64,000 nucleotides of DNA, taken from assembly GCA_002280725.1 (NCBI GenBank), contig NCEM01000013.1:167492-231491 (forward strand), written 5' to 3'. Positions 21,992 to 29,990 of the stretch are shown here, piece after piece. The notes under the pieces are model-generated. The model saw only the letters and a program-made list of their open reading frames with translations. It did no database searches and had not been told where the DNA came from. Numbering within the stretch: position 1 is the first letter of the stretch; each line of letters opens with the position of its first letter. The stretch comes from Alphaproteobacteria bacterium 32-64-14 (lineage in GTDB: Bacteria; Pseudomonadota; Alphaproteobacteria; Caulobacterales; Hyphomonadaceae). A program made the position numbers and the translations under genes.

Positions 21992-22067
21992 TTGCTGCGT
22001 TGCATCTGGCGCTTTCGTCGGCGCGCAAAGCGTTATATACGAACGAACATAACGTTCGGAGCCTCTC

Positions 22068-22589
22068 ATGCGCCTGATCCTTGTCGCTCTTGCCGTCGCC
22101 TGCGCGCCGCCGGCTTTTGCCCAGCAGCACGACCACACAGCGCCTGCCTGCGCCACGATGGACTCGACCCTGCCAGCGGGCCTCGAAGACTGGAACGGCG
22201 GCGCACCGCTCGAGACTGCCGGCAAGGCCGCTGAACTCGGCGACACGCTCGTGATGGTCGGAAAGGGTTATGCCGCCGCGCTTGGCCGGACGACCAGCAT
22301 CTACATGCCCGTGGCGCCCGAGAAGCCAGGCGGGTCGGTGTCGTATTCCGGCCTCTTCGCGTTCACGGTTCCGCAAGCGGGCAATTACACGGTTGCGCTG
22401 AGCACCGCCGCGTGGATCGATGTGCTTGAGGATGGCAAAGCGCTTGAACCGCTGAGCTTTGGGCACGGTCCGGAATGCACGACGATCCGCAAGATGGTGG
22501 TCTACCCGCTGAAGGCCGGACAGCATGTGCTGCAGATCTCGGGCAGCGGCGCCGAGACGGCGAAGCTTCTGGTGGCGAAACAGCCCTGA
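22068..22589 (+). CDS. Periplasmic protein of unknown function, upstream of di-haem peroxidase-like gene
   Basis: 173 residues with signal peptide ending 'PAFAQ' (about 19), then a histidine-containing 'QHDHTAPAC'. The remainder reads as a small beta-sandwich ('SYSGLFAFTVPQAGNYTVAL', 'GQHVLQISGSGAETAKLLV'). The 3' end touches the next gene, so the two are cotranscribed. It may bind copper or a substrate for the di-haem protein; this is a guess from context. No known family was recognised. Confidence 0.65.
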   Translation: MRLILVALAVACAPPAFAQQHDHTAPACATMDSTLPAGLEDWNGGAPLETAGKAAELGDTLVMVGKGYAAALGRTTSIYMPVAPEKPGGSVSYSGLFAFTVPQAGNYTVALSTAAWIDVLEDGKALEPLSFGHGPECTTIRKMVVYPLKAGQHVLQISGSGAETAKLLVAKQP

Positions 22590-23734
22590 AGACTAACCGC
22601 GCCAATTCAAGGCTGATCGCCGGCACGCTGGGCAGCGCGTTGATCACGGCCCTCGTGGCCTGCGCCAGCACAGTGGCGCCCGCCGGCGCGCAATGGCCCG
22701 CTGCTGATCTCGCCCCGCCTCACCCGGCCGACAATCTCCCCACGCCCATGAAGATCGAGCTTGGCCGCCGCCTGTTCTACGATGGCGACCTGTCGTGGGA
22801 TGGCGCGATGAGCTGCGCGACGTGTCACGAGCAGAAGCGCGGCTTCACCGATCCCAACAAGACACGGCCGGGCTTCGATGACAGCCCCGGCGAGCGGAAT
22901 ATCCAGACGCTGGCCAATGTCGCGTGGCTCAACTCGCTGACCTGGGGCGGGCCGCATGTCGACACGCTGGAACATCAGGCGCTGATCCCGATCGAAGGCT
23001 TCGTGCCGGTCGAGATGGGCTTCGGCGGAAAACCCGAAGGCGCGCTGCCGCAACGGCTCGCCGACCAGTCATGCTATCCGGACCTCTTCCGCGCTGCGTT
23101 TCCGGAACTTGGCGGCAAGATCGACATGCACACGATCACGCTGGCGCTGGCGGCCTTCCAGCGCACGCTGGTCTCGCTTGATGCGCCTTACGACCGATGG
23201 ATGCGCGGCGGCGCCACCGCGCTGTCCGCCCAGCAGCGACGCGGCGCGGCGCTGTTCGGAGCAAAGCAATGCGCCAGCTGCCACGCCGGCCCTCACTTCA
23301 CTGACGCCGCCCTGCCTGACCGCAAGCCGGCAGATGCTTTCCATCGTCTTGCTCGTCCCGCCGAAGGGAAGGATTCCGGCCTCGCGCGTATCACGCAGAA
23401 GCCCGAGGATGCGGGGCGTTTCCGTACGCCGGGCCTGCGCAATGTGGCGCTGTCGGCCCCCTACATGCACGATGGCGAAATCGCGACGCTGCGCGATGCG
23501 ATCCTGCATCACTATGCCGATGCGGGCACAAGCGATCCCCGGCTGAAGCAGACGATCAGCGACGCGGAGATGGCAGATCTTGCAGCGTTCCTTGATGCGC
23601 TGACCGATCAGGGCTTCATCACCAATCCGGCCTTTGCCCGGCCTTCATCCGCATGCCCCGTCGCCACGGATGCCCAGCGCGTGCGTGAGGACGACAATTC
23701 CCGCGCGCTGCACAACAGCCCGGCGGGGCCGTGA
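22586..23734 (+). CDS. Di-haem cytochrome c peroxidase-family protein (MauG/MbnH-like)
   Basis: Periplasmic protein with two c-type haem motifs, CATCH ('MSCATCHEQKRGFTDP') and CASCH ('KQCASCHAGPHFTD'), and the conserved 'GRRLFYDGDLSWDGAMSC' and 'FRTPGLRNVALSAPYMHDGE'. This is the bacterial CcpA/MauG superfamily, which reduces peroxides or oxidises protein substrates. A lipobox-like LVACAS sits near the N-terminus. The start is unclear: CTG 22586 overlaps the preceding stop; TTG 22640 and ATG 22475 (115 bp inside the previous gene) are the alternatives. Paired with the secreted gene before it. Confidence 0.82.
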   Translation: MKTNRANSRLIAGTLGSALITALVACASTVAPAGAQWPAADLAPPHPADNLPTPMKIELGRRLFYDGDLSWDGAMSCATCHEQKRGFTDPNKTRPGFDDSPGERNIQTLANVAWLNSLTWGGPHVDTLEHQALIPIEGFVPVEMGFGGKPEGALPQRLADQSCYPDLFRAAFPELGGKIDMHTITLALAAFQRTLVSLDAPYDRWMRGGATALSAQQRRGAALFGAKQCASCHAGPHFTDAALPDRKPADAFHRLARPAEGKDSGLARITQKPEDAGRFRTPGLRNVALSAPYMHDGEIATLRDAILHHYADAGTSDPRLKQTISDAEMADLAAFLDALTDQGFITNPAFARPSSACPVATDAQRVREDDNSRALHNSPAGP

Positions 23735-23735
23735 G

Positions 23736-24308
23736 CTAGATCGCGAGCGCCTTGCGCTTGCCAGAGAGAAGTTCGGCGGACTGTTTCTGGTCGCCCATCG
23801 CGCGGGAGAGACCAAGCACGCCGGCCATCTCGCCAAGCAGGGCGAGGGCCGCCTTCTTGGCCGCGCTTCTGGATGCTGCCTGCGGCATCGCCTGGCCGAG
23901 TTGATCCGCCAGACGGTCGAGCCCCTTGTCGAACGCGAGCTTCACCTCGCCGCCAGCCCGGCTGATGTCGGCTGCCAGAACGGGTATGGGACAGCCGATG
24001 GCAAGATCGTCGCGATGGCGCGGCGAGAGATAGAAATCGACATAGCGCGACAGCGCCGTCTCGCCATACTTCTCTTGCGAGCGCGCAATGCCGTCGATGG
24101 CCTTGTCGAACAACCGCTCGATCGCGGCGACCAGCAACGCCTCACGTGATGCAAAGTGCGCGTAGAAGCCGCCATGCGTCAGACCGCATTCGGCCATGAT
24201 GCCCGCAACACCCACCGCATCGAGACCGCCCACACGCATGCGCGCGGCCGACGCCTCGATGATGGCGTTGCGGGTCTTTTCCTTGTGATCGGGCGAATAG
24301 CGGGCCAT
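23736..24308 (-). CDS. TetR-family transcriptional regulator
   Basis: 190 residues. N-terminal HTH: 'TRNAIIEASAARMRVGGLDAV' then 'IMAECGLTHGGFYAHFASREALL', typical of TetR regulators. The C-terminal ligand domain holds 'IGCPIPVLAADISRAGGEV' with a cysteine, as in the TetR C-terminal families linked to transporters or oxidoreductases. It ends 1 bp past the di-haem gene. The divergent neighbour is the MFS remnant, and a palindrome between them (24390-24411) is a likely operator, so the regulator may have lost its target. Confidence 0.9.
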   Translation of the reverse strand: MARYSPDHKEKTRNAIIEASAARMRVGGLDAVGVAGIMAECGLTHGGFYAHFASREALLVAAIERLFDKAIDGIARSQEKYGETALSRYVDFYLSPRHRDDLAIGCPIPVLAADISRAGGEVKLAFDKGLDRLADQLGQAMPQAASRSAAKKAALALLGEMAGVLGLSRAMGDQKQSAELLSGKRKALAI

Positions 24309-24389
24309 CGCAGACTTTCAGGCGCCCTTCCAGCTTCCAGCGCTTCTCATGATACACGTCATAAAACCTGAAGCCTAGCCGGTTGCGCA

Positions 24390-24411
24390 TTATATGATCT
24401 CTCTCATATAA
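24390..24411. promoter_or_regulatory. Candidate TetR operator
   Basis: Perfect inverted repeat TTATATGA-N6-TCATATAA between the TetR gene and the MFS remnant. Its AT-rich arms contain -10-like sequences. The size and placement fit a TetR dimer site. Confidence 0.55.
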
Positions 24412-24442
24412 CGTGGCAAGGCCTGACGCGGGATCAATCGCG

Positions 24443-24661
24443 ATGGCGCAGAACGAACTGGGCGCGGCGCCGACCTCACTGGCTCCTTCAGGTGACGCGA
24501 TAACGCGGTTTTTCGCGCGTATCGGCGTGCACTACGGCTGGGTAGTCGTGTCCGTGACGTTCTTTGCCGCGCTTGTGGCGGCGGAGGCGGCCGGAATCCT
24601 CTGCATTATCGCGGCGATGGCGCTGGTGATGACGCGCAGGCGTCCGCGCGAGGCGCTCGCA
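24443..24661 (+). pseudogene. MFS transporter remnant, middle deleted
   Basis: The frame starts like an MFS permease: a short cytosolic tail then 'VHYGWVVVSVTFFAALVAA', the usual first membrane helix. It then jumps straight to 'GILCIIAAMALVMTRRRPRE', which looks like a last MFS helix and C-terminal tail. About 350 residues expected in between are missing. No stop follows, and the frame runs on across tdk to 25213 in another phase. The junction at the 'AALVAA|EAAGIL' region suggests a clean in-frame internal deletion. Confidence 0.6.
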
Positions 24662-24734
24662 GCACAAGCTTTCACCAGCATTGCGGCGCGAAGGGCTGGC
24701 GCAGCGCCATCCGGCGAGGCAGAAATACCCGGCC

Positions 24735-25472
24735 ATGTCGAAGCTGTATTTCTCCTACGCCGCGATGAACGCGGGCAAGTCGACCCTGCTGCTGCAGGCG
24801 TCGTGGAACTACAACGAGCGCGGCATGCGCACGATGCTGTTCACGTCCTCGCTGTATTCAAAGACGGATGCGGGACGCATCACCTCGCGCATCGGCATCA
24901 ATGCGGATGCCTGCCTCTATTCATCCACGGACGATCTGTGCGTGTGGATTTCGCGCGAGCACAAACGCAAGAAGCTCAACTGCGTCTTCGTCGACGAAGC
25001 GCAATTCCTGACCCGGCAACAGGTCTGGCAACTCGCGCGCGTGGCGGACCGGCTAGACATTCCAGTGCTGTGCTTCGGCCTGCGCACCGATTTCCGGGGC
25101 GAGCTGTTCGAGGGCTCATCCGAGCTTCTGGCGATTGCCGACAACCTGCGCGAGATCCGCACGATCTGCCATTGCGGCCGCAAGGCAACGATGGTTGTGC
25201 GCCGCAGCGCTGACGGACGGACCCTGACCAGCGGGGATCAGGTCGGCATCGAGAAGTCTATGTACGTCTCACTGTGCCGCCGCCACTGGGACGACGAGAT
25301 GGGCCGCAGCGCTGCCGCGACCGCAAAGCCGCGTAGCGTGAAAGCGCGCGCGGCGAAGAAGCCTGCGAAGGCTGCAACGCCTGCGCCGGTGAAGAAGGCA
25401 AAGGCGAAATCAGGTCCGCTAAAACTCGCCGCAGCCGCCCGCGCGCGTGCGCCGCGGCGGACCAAGCGCTAG
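24735..25472 (+). CDS. tdk: Thymidine kinase with basic C-terminal tail
   Basis: Pyrimidine salvage: phosphorylates thymidine. Start at ATG 24735 ('SKLYFSYAAMNAGKSTLLLQ' with the P-loop AAMNAGKST). Other family marks: 'NCVFVDEAQFLTRQQV' (catalytic acid), 'IPVLCFGLRTDFRGELFEGS' and a zinc site built from 'TICHCGRKA' and a later cysteine. The core ends near residue 195, normal for the family, but about 50 further residues are rich in Lys/Ala/Pro/Arg ('KPAKAATPAPVKKAKAKSG'), resembling histone H1-like tails. Confidence 0.95.
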   Translation: MSKLYFSYAAMNAGKSTLLLQASWNYNERGMRTMLFTSSLYSKTDAGRITSRIGINADACLYSSTDDLCVWISREHKRKKLNCVFVDEAQFLTRQQVWQLARVADRLDIPVLCFGLRTDFRGELFEGSSELLAIADNLREIRTICHCGRKATMVVRRSADGRTLTSGDQVGIEKSMYVSLCRRHWDDEMGRSAAATAKPRSVKARAAKKPAKAATPAPVKKAKAKSGPLKLAAAARARAPRRTKR

Positions 25473-25508
25473 CGTGCGCTCTTCTACGCGCCTTGCCTCA
25501 CCCACAGT

Positions 25509-25617
25509 GTCATTCCGGCCGTAGCGAAGCGGAGAGCCGGAACCCAGGGGCTGCAGTCATCGGTGCGTACCGTCTCTGGGTTCCGGCTCGCACGCTGCCG
25601 CGTGCGTCCGGAATGAC
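25509..25617. repeat. Intergenic palindrome, TCATTCCGG family
   Basis: Outer arms GTCATTCCGG (25509-25518) and CCGGAATGAC (25608-25617) pair perfectly, with inner stems such as GGAACCCAGGGG / CTCTGGGTTCC. Same family at 30303-30422 and 63679-63791. It fills the gap between convergent tdk and the MerR gene, where it may act as a bidirectional terminator. Confidence 0.7.
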
Positions 25618-25644
25618 ACCAGTGGGTTGGGCTACGTCTTGCAA

Positions 25645-26412
25645 TCAGGCCTTCGCGGCGTGCGCCTTCATGGCGGTCACCAGAAAATCGGTGAAGCCCA
25701 GGGCGATGGTCTCGTAGCGTTTCACGAAATCCGGATGGGACCGGTAGAGATCGGCAAGGCCCAAATAAGCCCCCGGCGGGCACGGCTTGTCCCACGCGGC
25801 GGCGACCCACGCGCGGTGACGCTGGACCAGGCGATCGACTGGCTCGGCTGTGGGATCAATGCCGCGCCTCATGCCCTCAGCCAGAGCGGTTTCGATGTCG
25901 CGGAGCTGCTCCATCACCGCCTGCTGTTCGGCCTCGCTCATCTTCGCTCTCGCCTTTTGCGAGCGCGCGATGTCGTCCTTCATTGGATCGCCATAGCGTT
26001 CGATCAGCCAGGCTTCGTAGGCGGCCTGCTTCTCTGCGGAGAAGCCCTTGTAGAGATCAGCGTTCGGCATGGGAGTGTCCCCTTTGATATCTGCGACCGT
26101 GCGGTCGATGGTTTCGATGAGAATGCGGAAGCGCTCACGCTCCGCCGCCAACTTCTCCCGGTGGCGCAACAGCACGCCGACCTGATCGGCGCCTTCCAGC
26201 TCCAGCAGCCCAGCGATCTCCCCAAGGGGCACGCCAAGCTCGCGATGGAACAGGATGCGCTGCAGACGCAGCATCTCGGCGCGGCCATAATAACGATAGC
26301 CATTGGCGCCGATGTGGGCGGGGCTCAGAAGGCCGATCTCGTCGTAATGGTGCAGCGTGCGCACCGTCACGCCCGAGATCGCCGCCAGTTGCTTGACCGT
26401 GAGTTCCTTCAT
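25645..26412 (-). CDS. MerR-family regulator with TipAS-type ligand domain
   Basis: 255 residues from ATG 26412. The N-terminal MerR winged helix 'LTVKQLAAISGVTVRTLHHY' and 'DEIGLLSPAHIGANGYRYY' is followed by a coiled-coil dimer helix and a C-terminal TipAS-like domain ('GLADLYRSHPDFVKRYETI'), which binds thiopeptide-like or other drugs in TipA. The promoter overlaps a dyad (26426-26446) very like TipA-type operators, so it probably controls its own gene. If the -10 at about 26419-26424 is used, the mRNA would be nearly leaderless. Confidence 0.9.
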   Translation of the reverse strand: MKELTVKQLAAISGVTVRTLHHYDEIGLLSPAHIGANGYRYYGRAEMLRLQRILFHRELGVPLGEIAGLLELEGADQVGVLLRHREKLAAERERFRILIETIDRTVADIKGDTPMPNADLYKGFSAEKQAAYEAWLIERYGDPMKDDIARSQKARAKMSEAEQQAVMEQLRDIETALAEGMRRGIDPTAEPVDRLVQRHRAWVAAAWDKPCPPGAYLGLADLYRSHPDFVKRYETIALGFTDFLVTAMKAHAAKA

Positions 26413-26425
26413 GCCGCTTTCATGC

Positions 26426-26446
26426 ACCCTCACGGCGCGTGAGGGT
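26426..26446 (-). promoter_or_regulatory. TipA/MerR-type operator in its own promoter
   Basis: Perfect ACCCTCAC-N5-GTGAGGGT dyad. On the minus strand it lies between TTGACC (26449-26444) and a weak -10 CATGAA (26424-26419) with a 19-bp spacer, the stretched spacing typical of MerR-activated promoters. Streptomyces tipA has a closely similar CCTCAC...GTGAGG dyad (recalled, not checked). Confidence 0.65.
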
Positions 26447-26515
26447 CAACAGGCTTTTTCATGCGACGGCGGAAATCCATCGCGCTAATCTGAAAGACGC
26501 AAGCCGGGGATACGC

Positions 26516-27238
26516 ATGGGCAACACTGAACAACTGCCACTGCCATGGGCCGGATGGCCCGACGAAATCGGCTGCAACTTCGCGGCCGGTCATCTCGTAC
26601 AGAATCTCGGCCAGCCGCTCGTCGGCGGCGATGGGCGGCTGCATGCCGAGACATTCATGGCCGCTGCCGGTGTGCTGGCCGGATGGGGCGCGCAGCGTTC
26701 GCTCCTGGCGGACCCGAAGACGCTTTCGGGCGAGCCGCTTCAGCTGCACATGGTGACGCTGAAGGACGGGCGCGAGATGCTGTATGGCGACGCGATCAAC
26801 AATCGCCTGATGTCGAGCGATCCCGAGCAAGCCAGGTTCTGCGTGTGGAACAATCTGGCCGGCACGGCCATCGGCCACGGCCTTGCCGAAGCCGACCTGC
26901 CAGAGGTGGGCGAGCTGTTTCGTAGAGTGACGGAGCGCATGGGGGGCCCGCTCGAAGGCATGCCGACAACGCCGGATGATCACAGGCCCGCCGCGCCGGC
27001 CGGCGTGCTGCTGGCGCGTGTGATGCCTGTGGCTGTGGCATGCCTGACTGGCGAAATCAGCAAGATCACGAAGAGCCAAGGCTTTGCGGCATCTGAATCG
27101 TCGTATCAGGCCCTCACAGCGTGGACGGCGGCGAAGGTTCTCGCGCAGTGCTGTTCGGTGATGGCGCCCGGTCTCGCGCTGGTCATCGGCATGGAAAGCG
27201 CAATTTATGGATCGAAACTGCGCCCGCCTGGCGCCTAG
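26516..27238 (+). CDS. Conserved hypothetical protein
   Basis: 240 residues without a signal peptide. The second half is hydrophobic ('VLLARVMPVAVACLTGEISK', 'AKVLAQCCSVMAPGLALVIG'), so membrane contact is possible. Early part: 'FAAGHLVQNLGQPLVGGDGR' and 'LHAETFMAAAGVLAGWGAQR'. No known family. It is divergent from the MerR gene and could be its target, since the dyad lies between them. Its stop overlaps the stop of the convergent NTF2-like gene (CCTAGG). Confidence 0.6.
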   Translation: MGNTEQLPLPWAGWPDEIGCNFAAGHLVQNLGQPLVGGDGRLHAETFMAAAGVLAGWGAQRSLLADPKTLSGEPLQLHMVTLKDGREMLYGDAINNRLMSSDPEQARFCVWNNLAGTAIGHGLAEADLPEVGELFRRVTERMGGPLEGMPTTPDDHRPAAPAGVLLARVMPVAVACLTGEISKITKSQGFAASESSYQALTAWTAAKVLAQCCSVMAPGLALVIGMESAIYGSKLRPPGA

Positions 27239-27597
27239 GCGTATGCGGCGATTGACCTGACAACCTTGCCGCCCGCGCCAATCACAAACGTCTCGGCCAC
27301 CGTCTGTTGCCGATGATTGGTGTAGACGATGGTGAGCGCGTCTGACCCGGTGAGCACCTGATCGATCTCGAAATAGAGATCGCGCGCCTGCTCCAGCGCC
27401 GCGCCCCAATAGCTGCGCAGCGCCGTCTTGCCCGAGACGGAATCGATATCGCGGCCCGTCACCATGCGAATGCGCGGTGAGTGGAACACGACATCCTCGG
27501 CATAGTGGGCGAGGATGGCGTCAAGGTCGTGGTCGTTCCACGCCTTCACCCATTCACGGGCGAACTGCTGCGCGCTGTCTGCGTCCATCGCGGTCAC
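27235..27597 (-). CDS. NTF2-like (SnoaL-like) protein
   Basis: 120 residues with a cone-shaped NTF2 fold pattern: 'FAREWVKAWNDHDLDAILAH', 'YAEDVVFHSPRI', 'GKTALRSYWGAALEQARDLY', and a C-terminal strand 'AETFVIGAGGKVVRSIAAY'. Such proteins bind or convert small molecules or serve as partner domains. The GTG start lies immediately after the stop of the caspase-like gene, with GGAAAG in front, so the two are translationally coupled. ATG 27588 is an alternative start. Confidence 0.82.
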   Translation of the reverse strand: MTAMDADSAQQFAREWVKAWNDHDLDAILAHYAEDVVFHSPRIRMVTGRDIDSVSGKTALRSYWGAALEQARDLYFEIDQVLTGSDALTIVYTNHRQQTVAETFVIGAGGKVVRSIAAYA

Positions 27598-28317
27598 TCA
27601 CTTTCCCTGGAACGGGTCATCACGACAGCTGGCGTAGAGCACGAGGTTTGCCTGCCGCGCGGCGCCTGCAGTTGCGATCTCGTCGAGGGAGATGGCGTGA
27701 GTCGGCAGCCATTTCGAGTCGCGTTCGGGATAATCGCCCATCATCCAGTAGACCGTGCGCTTGCGCTGCAGGCCATGGCCGCCGACATAGATCAGCGAGA
27801 CATCGGCCGTGGCAGACGCCCGCGCGAACGCCGCCATCGCCGCGCGCGCGCCATCGATACCGGCATCGAGCGCGACCGTGGTTTCAAACCCTGCAGCCCG
27901 CAGCGCCTCAGGCACACGTCGCGCATCGAACTTCGCTCCGGGAAGCGAATAGGCGTCGGACTTCGAATAATCGGCATTGATCAGCACAAGCGCGCACCGG
28001 CTCTGCCCCTCGGCGCCAAGCTTCCATTTCGGATCGGGCAGCTTGCGCGGCATCTGGATGTTCTGCCACCCGCGGCTGTGCAGCGAATTGGCCAGCGCCA
28101 TCCGTGCGCCAAACGTCTCGATCGTCAGCGGCAATTCAGGCAGGACTTCGCACAAGGCAGAGGCAAACGGATTGCCGCCCAGCCTGTCGCGGTCGCTGGT
28201 AAGCCGTCCCGCCTGCCCCGCATAGTAGACAAGCGGCGCAGCACCGGCAGGCGCCGTCTGCGCCTGCGCAACAAGCGGCGTTGCAGCCAGTCCGGCAATG
28301 AAAACGCGGCGGTTCAT
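27598..28317 (-). CDS. Secreted caspase-like protein with apparently permuted domain order
   Basis: 239 residues, start ATG 28317. Signal peptide about 1-20 ('NRRVFIAGLAATPLVAQAQ'). Residues 105-235 are a caspase-type (C14) p20 core: 'CALVLINADYSKSDAYSLPG', 'ARRVPEALRAAGFETTVALD', catalytic His181 in 'VSLIYVGGHGLQ' and catalytic Cys231 in 'ANLVLYASCRDDPF'. The protein ends eight residues later, where a normal caspase continues. The expected continuation ('LIAYATAPG..ASDG..NSPFTAALL' type) appears instead at residues 29-65 as 'LVYYAGQAGRLTSDRDRLGG' and 'NPFASALCEVL'. This looks like a circular permutation. Coupled to the NTF2-like gene downstream. Confidence 0.72.
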   Translation of the reverse strand: MNRRVFIAGLAATPLVAQAQTAPAGAAPLVYYAGQAGRLTSDRDRLGGNPFASALCEVLPELPLTIETFGARMALANSLHSRGWQNIQMPRKLPDPKWKLGAEGQSRCALVLINADYSKSDAYSLPGAKFDARRVPEALRAAGFETTVALDAGIDGARAAMAAFARASATADVSLIYVGGHGLQRKRTVYWMMGDYPERDSKWLPTHAISLDEIATAGAARQANLVLYASCRDDPFQGK

Positions 28318-28366
28318 CCGGCCGAGGCTAGCTGCACCGCCGCGCAATTCCAACTGTTCAGTCTGA

Positions 28367-29927
28367 TCAGAACTTCAGCACTTTCACGTACCGGACCTGC
28401 GGCAGCTTCTCGATGGCGTCCAGCGTCTTGGCCGGAACGTCCTGGTCGATGCCGACGATGGCGATGGCGTCGCCCCCGGCAGCTTCGCGGCCGAGGTTGA
28501 ACGTCGCGATGTTGACCTTCGCATCGCCCAGCAGGCCGGCCATGGCGCCGATGAAACCCGGCTTGTCGGAGTTGTTGATGAACAGCATGTAGGGCTGGAA
28601 ATCCGCTTCCAGCGCCATGCCTTTCACTTCCACAACGCGCGGCTTGCCGCCGACGATGGCGCCGGCGACCGAGCGCCACTTGCCGTCGACCTTCACCTTG
28701 ATGCGCACCAGCGAGTCATAGATTGGGCTGGCGTCATTGGTGGATTCCTTAAGCGAGCCGCCGCGCTCCTGCAGGATAGCCGGCGCGGACACCATGTTCA
28801 CCTCGGCAAGGAACGGACGCAGCATACCCGCCAGCGCCGCGGAAGTGAGCGGCTTGCGGTTAAGCTGAGCGACCTGGCCTTCGTACTCGATCTCGACTTC
28901 AGCAAGGCCGCCGTCGGCAACCTGCCCGGCGAACTGTCCAAGCTTTTCGGCCAGCGCCACGAACGGCTTCAGCTTGGGCGCTTCTTCTGCCGTCACCGAA
29001 GGCGTGTTCAGCGCGTTGGAAACGGCGCCAGTCAGCAGATAATCCGCCATCTGTTCGGCGACCTGGAAGGCGACATTGTCCTGAGCTTCCACGGTGGAGG
29101 CGCCAAGGTGCGGCGTTGCGATGAAGTTGGGCGCGCCGAACAGCACGTTGGCTTTCGCGGGCTCTTCGAGGAACACGTCGAACGCGGCGGCGCCAATATG
29201 TCCGGACTCGAGGCCCGCGCGAACAGCAGCTTCGTCCGCCAGACCGCCACGGGCGCAGTTGATGAGGATCACGCCCTTCTTCGTCTTGGCGAGGTTTTCG
29301 GCCGACAGGATGTTCTTCGTCTGCTCGGTCAGCGGCGTGTGCAGCGTGATGACGTCCGCGCGGGCGAGCAGTTCCTCCAGCTCGACCTTCTCGACGCCGA
29401 GTTGTGTGGCGCGTTCCGCCGTCAGGAACGGATCATACGCGACCACCTTCATCTTGAGGCCCAACGCACGGTCGGCAACGATGGAACCGATATTGCCAGC
29501 GCCGATCAGGCCGAGCGTTTTCGCGTACAGCTCGATGCCGATGTAATCCTTCTTCGGCCATTCGCCCGCAATGGTGCGCTGGCTGGCCGAGGGAATCTGG
29601 CGGGCGGCAGAGAACATCATGGCGATGGCGTGCTCCGCCGTGGTGATGGCGTTGCCGAAAGGTGTGTTCATCACGATGACGCCCTTGGCGGTTGCGGCCT
29701 TCACATCGACGTTGTCGACGCCGATGCCAGCGCGGCCGATCACCTTCAGCTTTGTGCCCGCCCTTGCATGCCGAGCGGACAGCGAGGCCGTCATACTCGC
29801 CGATGATCTTGATCAACTCGTCCTTCTTGAGGCCGACCTTAAAATCGACCTCGATGCCGCGGTTCTTGAAGATATCGGCCGCGCCGGGCGCGAGATCGTC
29901 GGCGATCAGGACTTTCACTTTGGTCAT
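28367..29927 (-). pseudogene. serA: Phosphoglycerate dehydrogenase gene, frameshifted
   Basis: First enzyme of serine biosynthesis. The N-terminal 51 codons from ATG 29927 ('VLIADDLAPGAADIF', 'IGEYDGLAVRSA') are in one frame; the rest, from 'AGTKLKVIGRAGIGVDNVDV', is in another. Near 29762-29770 about 20 nt appear missing relative to relatives ('RSATKVTA.LEAA.LKV'). All later parts are intact: NAD fold 'GLIGAGNIGSIVADRA', catalytic 'NCARGGLADE' and His region 'ATPHLGASTVEAQDNVA', then ASB and ACT domains ending 'LPQVRYVKVLKF'. An ATG at 29794 could make a protein lacking the first 50 residues. Lies 3' of serC. Confidence 0.8.
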
Positions 29928-29990
29928 GGGGAGGTCTCCTGGAATTTCCGTGCGCCATCCGGCGCGTTGATTTCAAAAGTTGTGTCGCGG

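Noticed and set aside
29740..29810. Programmed frameshift in serA
   Set aside because: There is no slippery heptamer or stimulatory structure at the junction, and about 20 nt appear to be missing rather than one.
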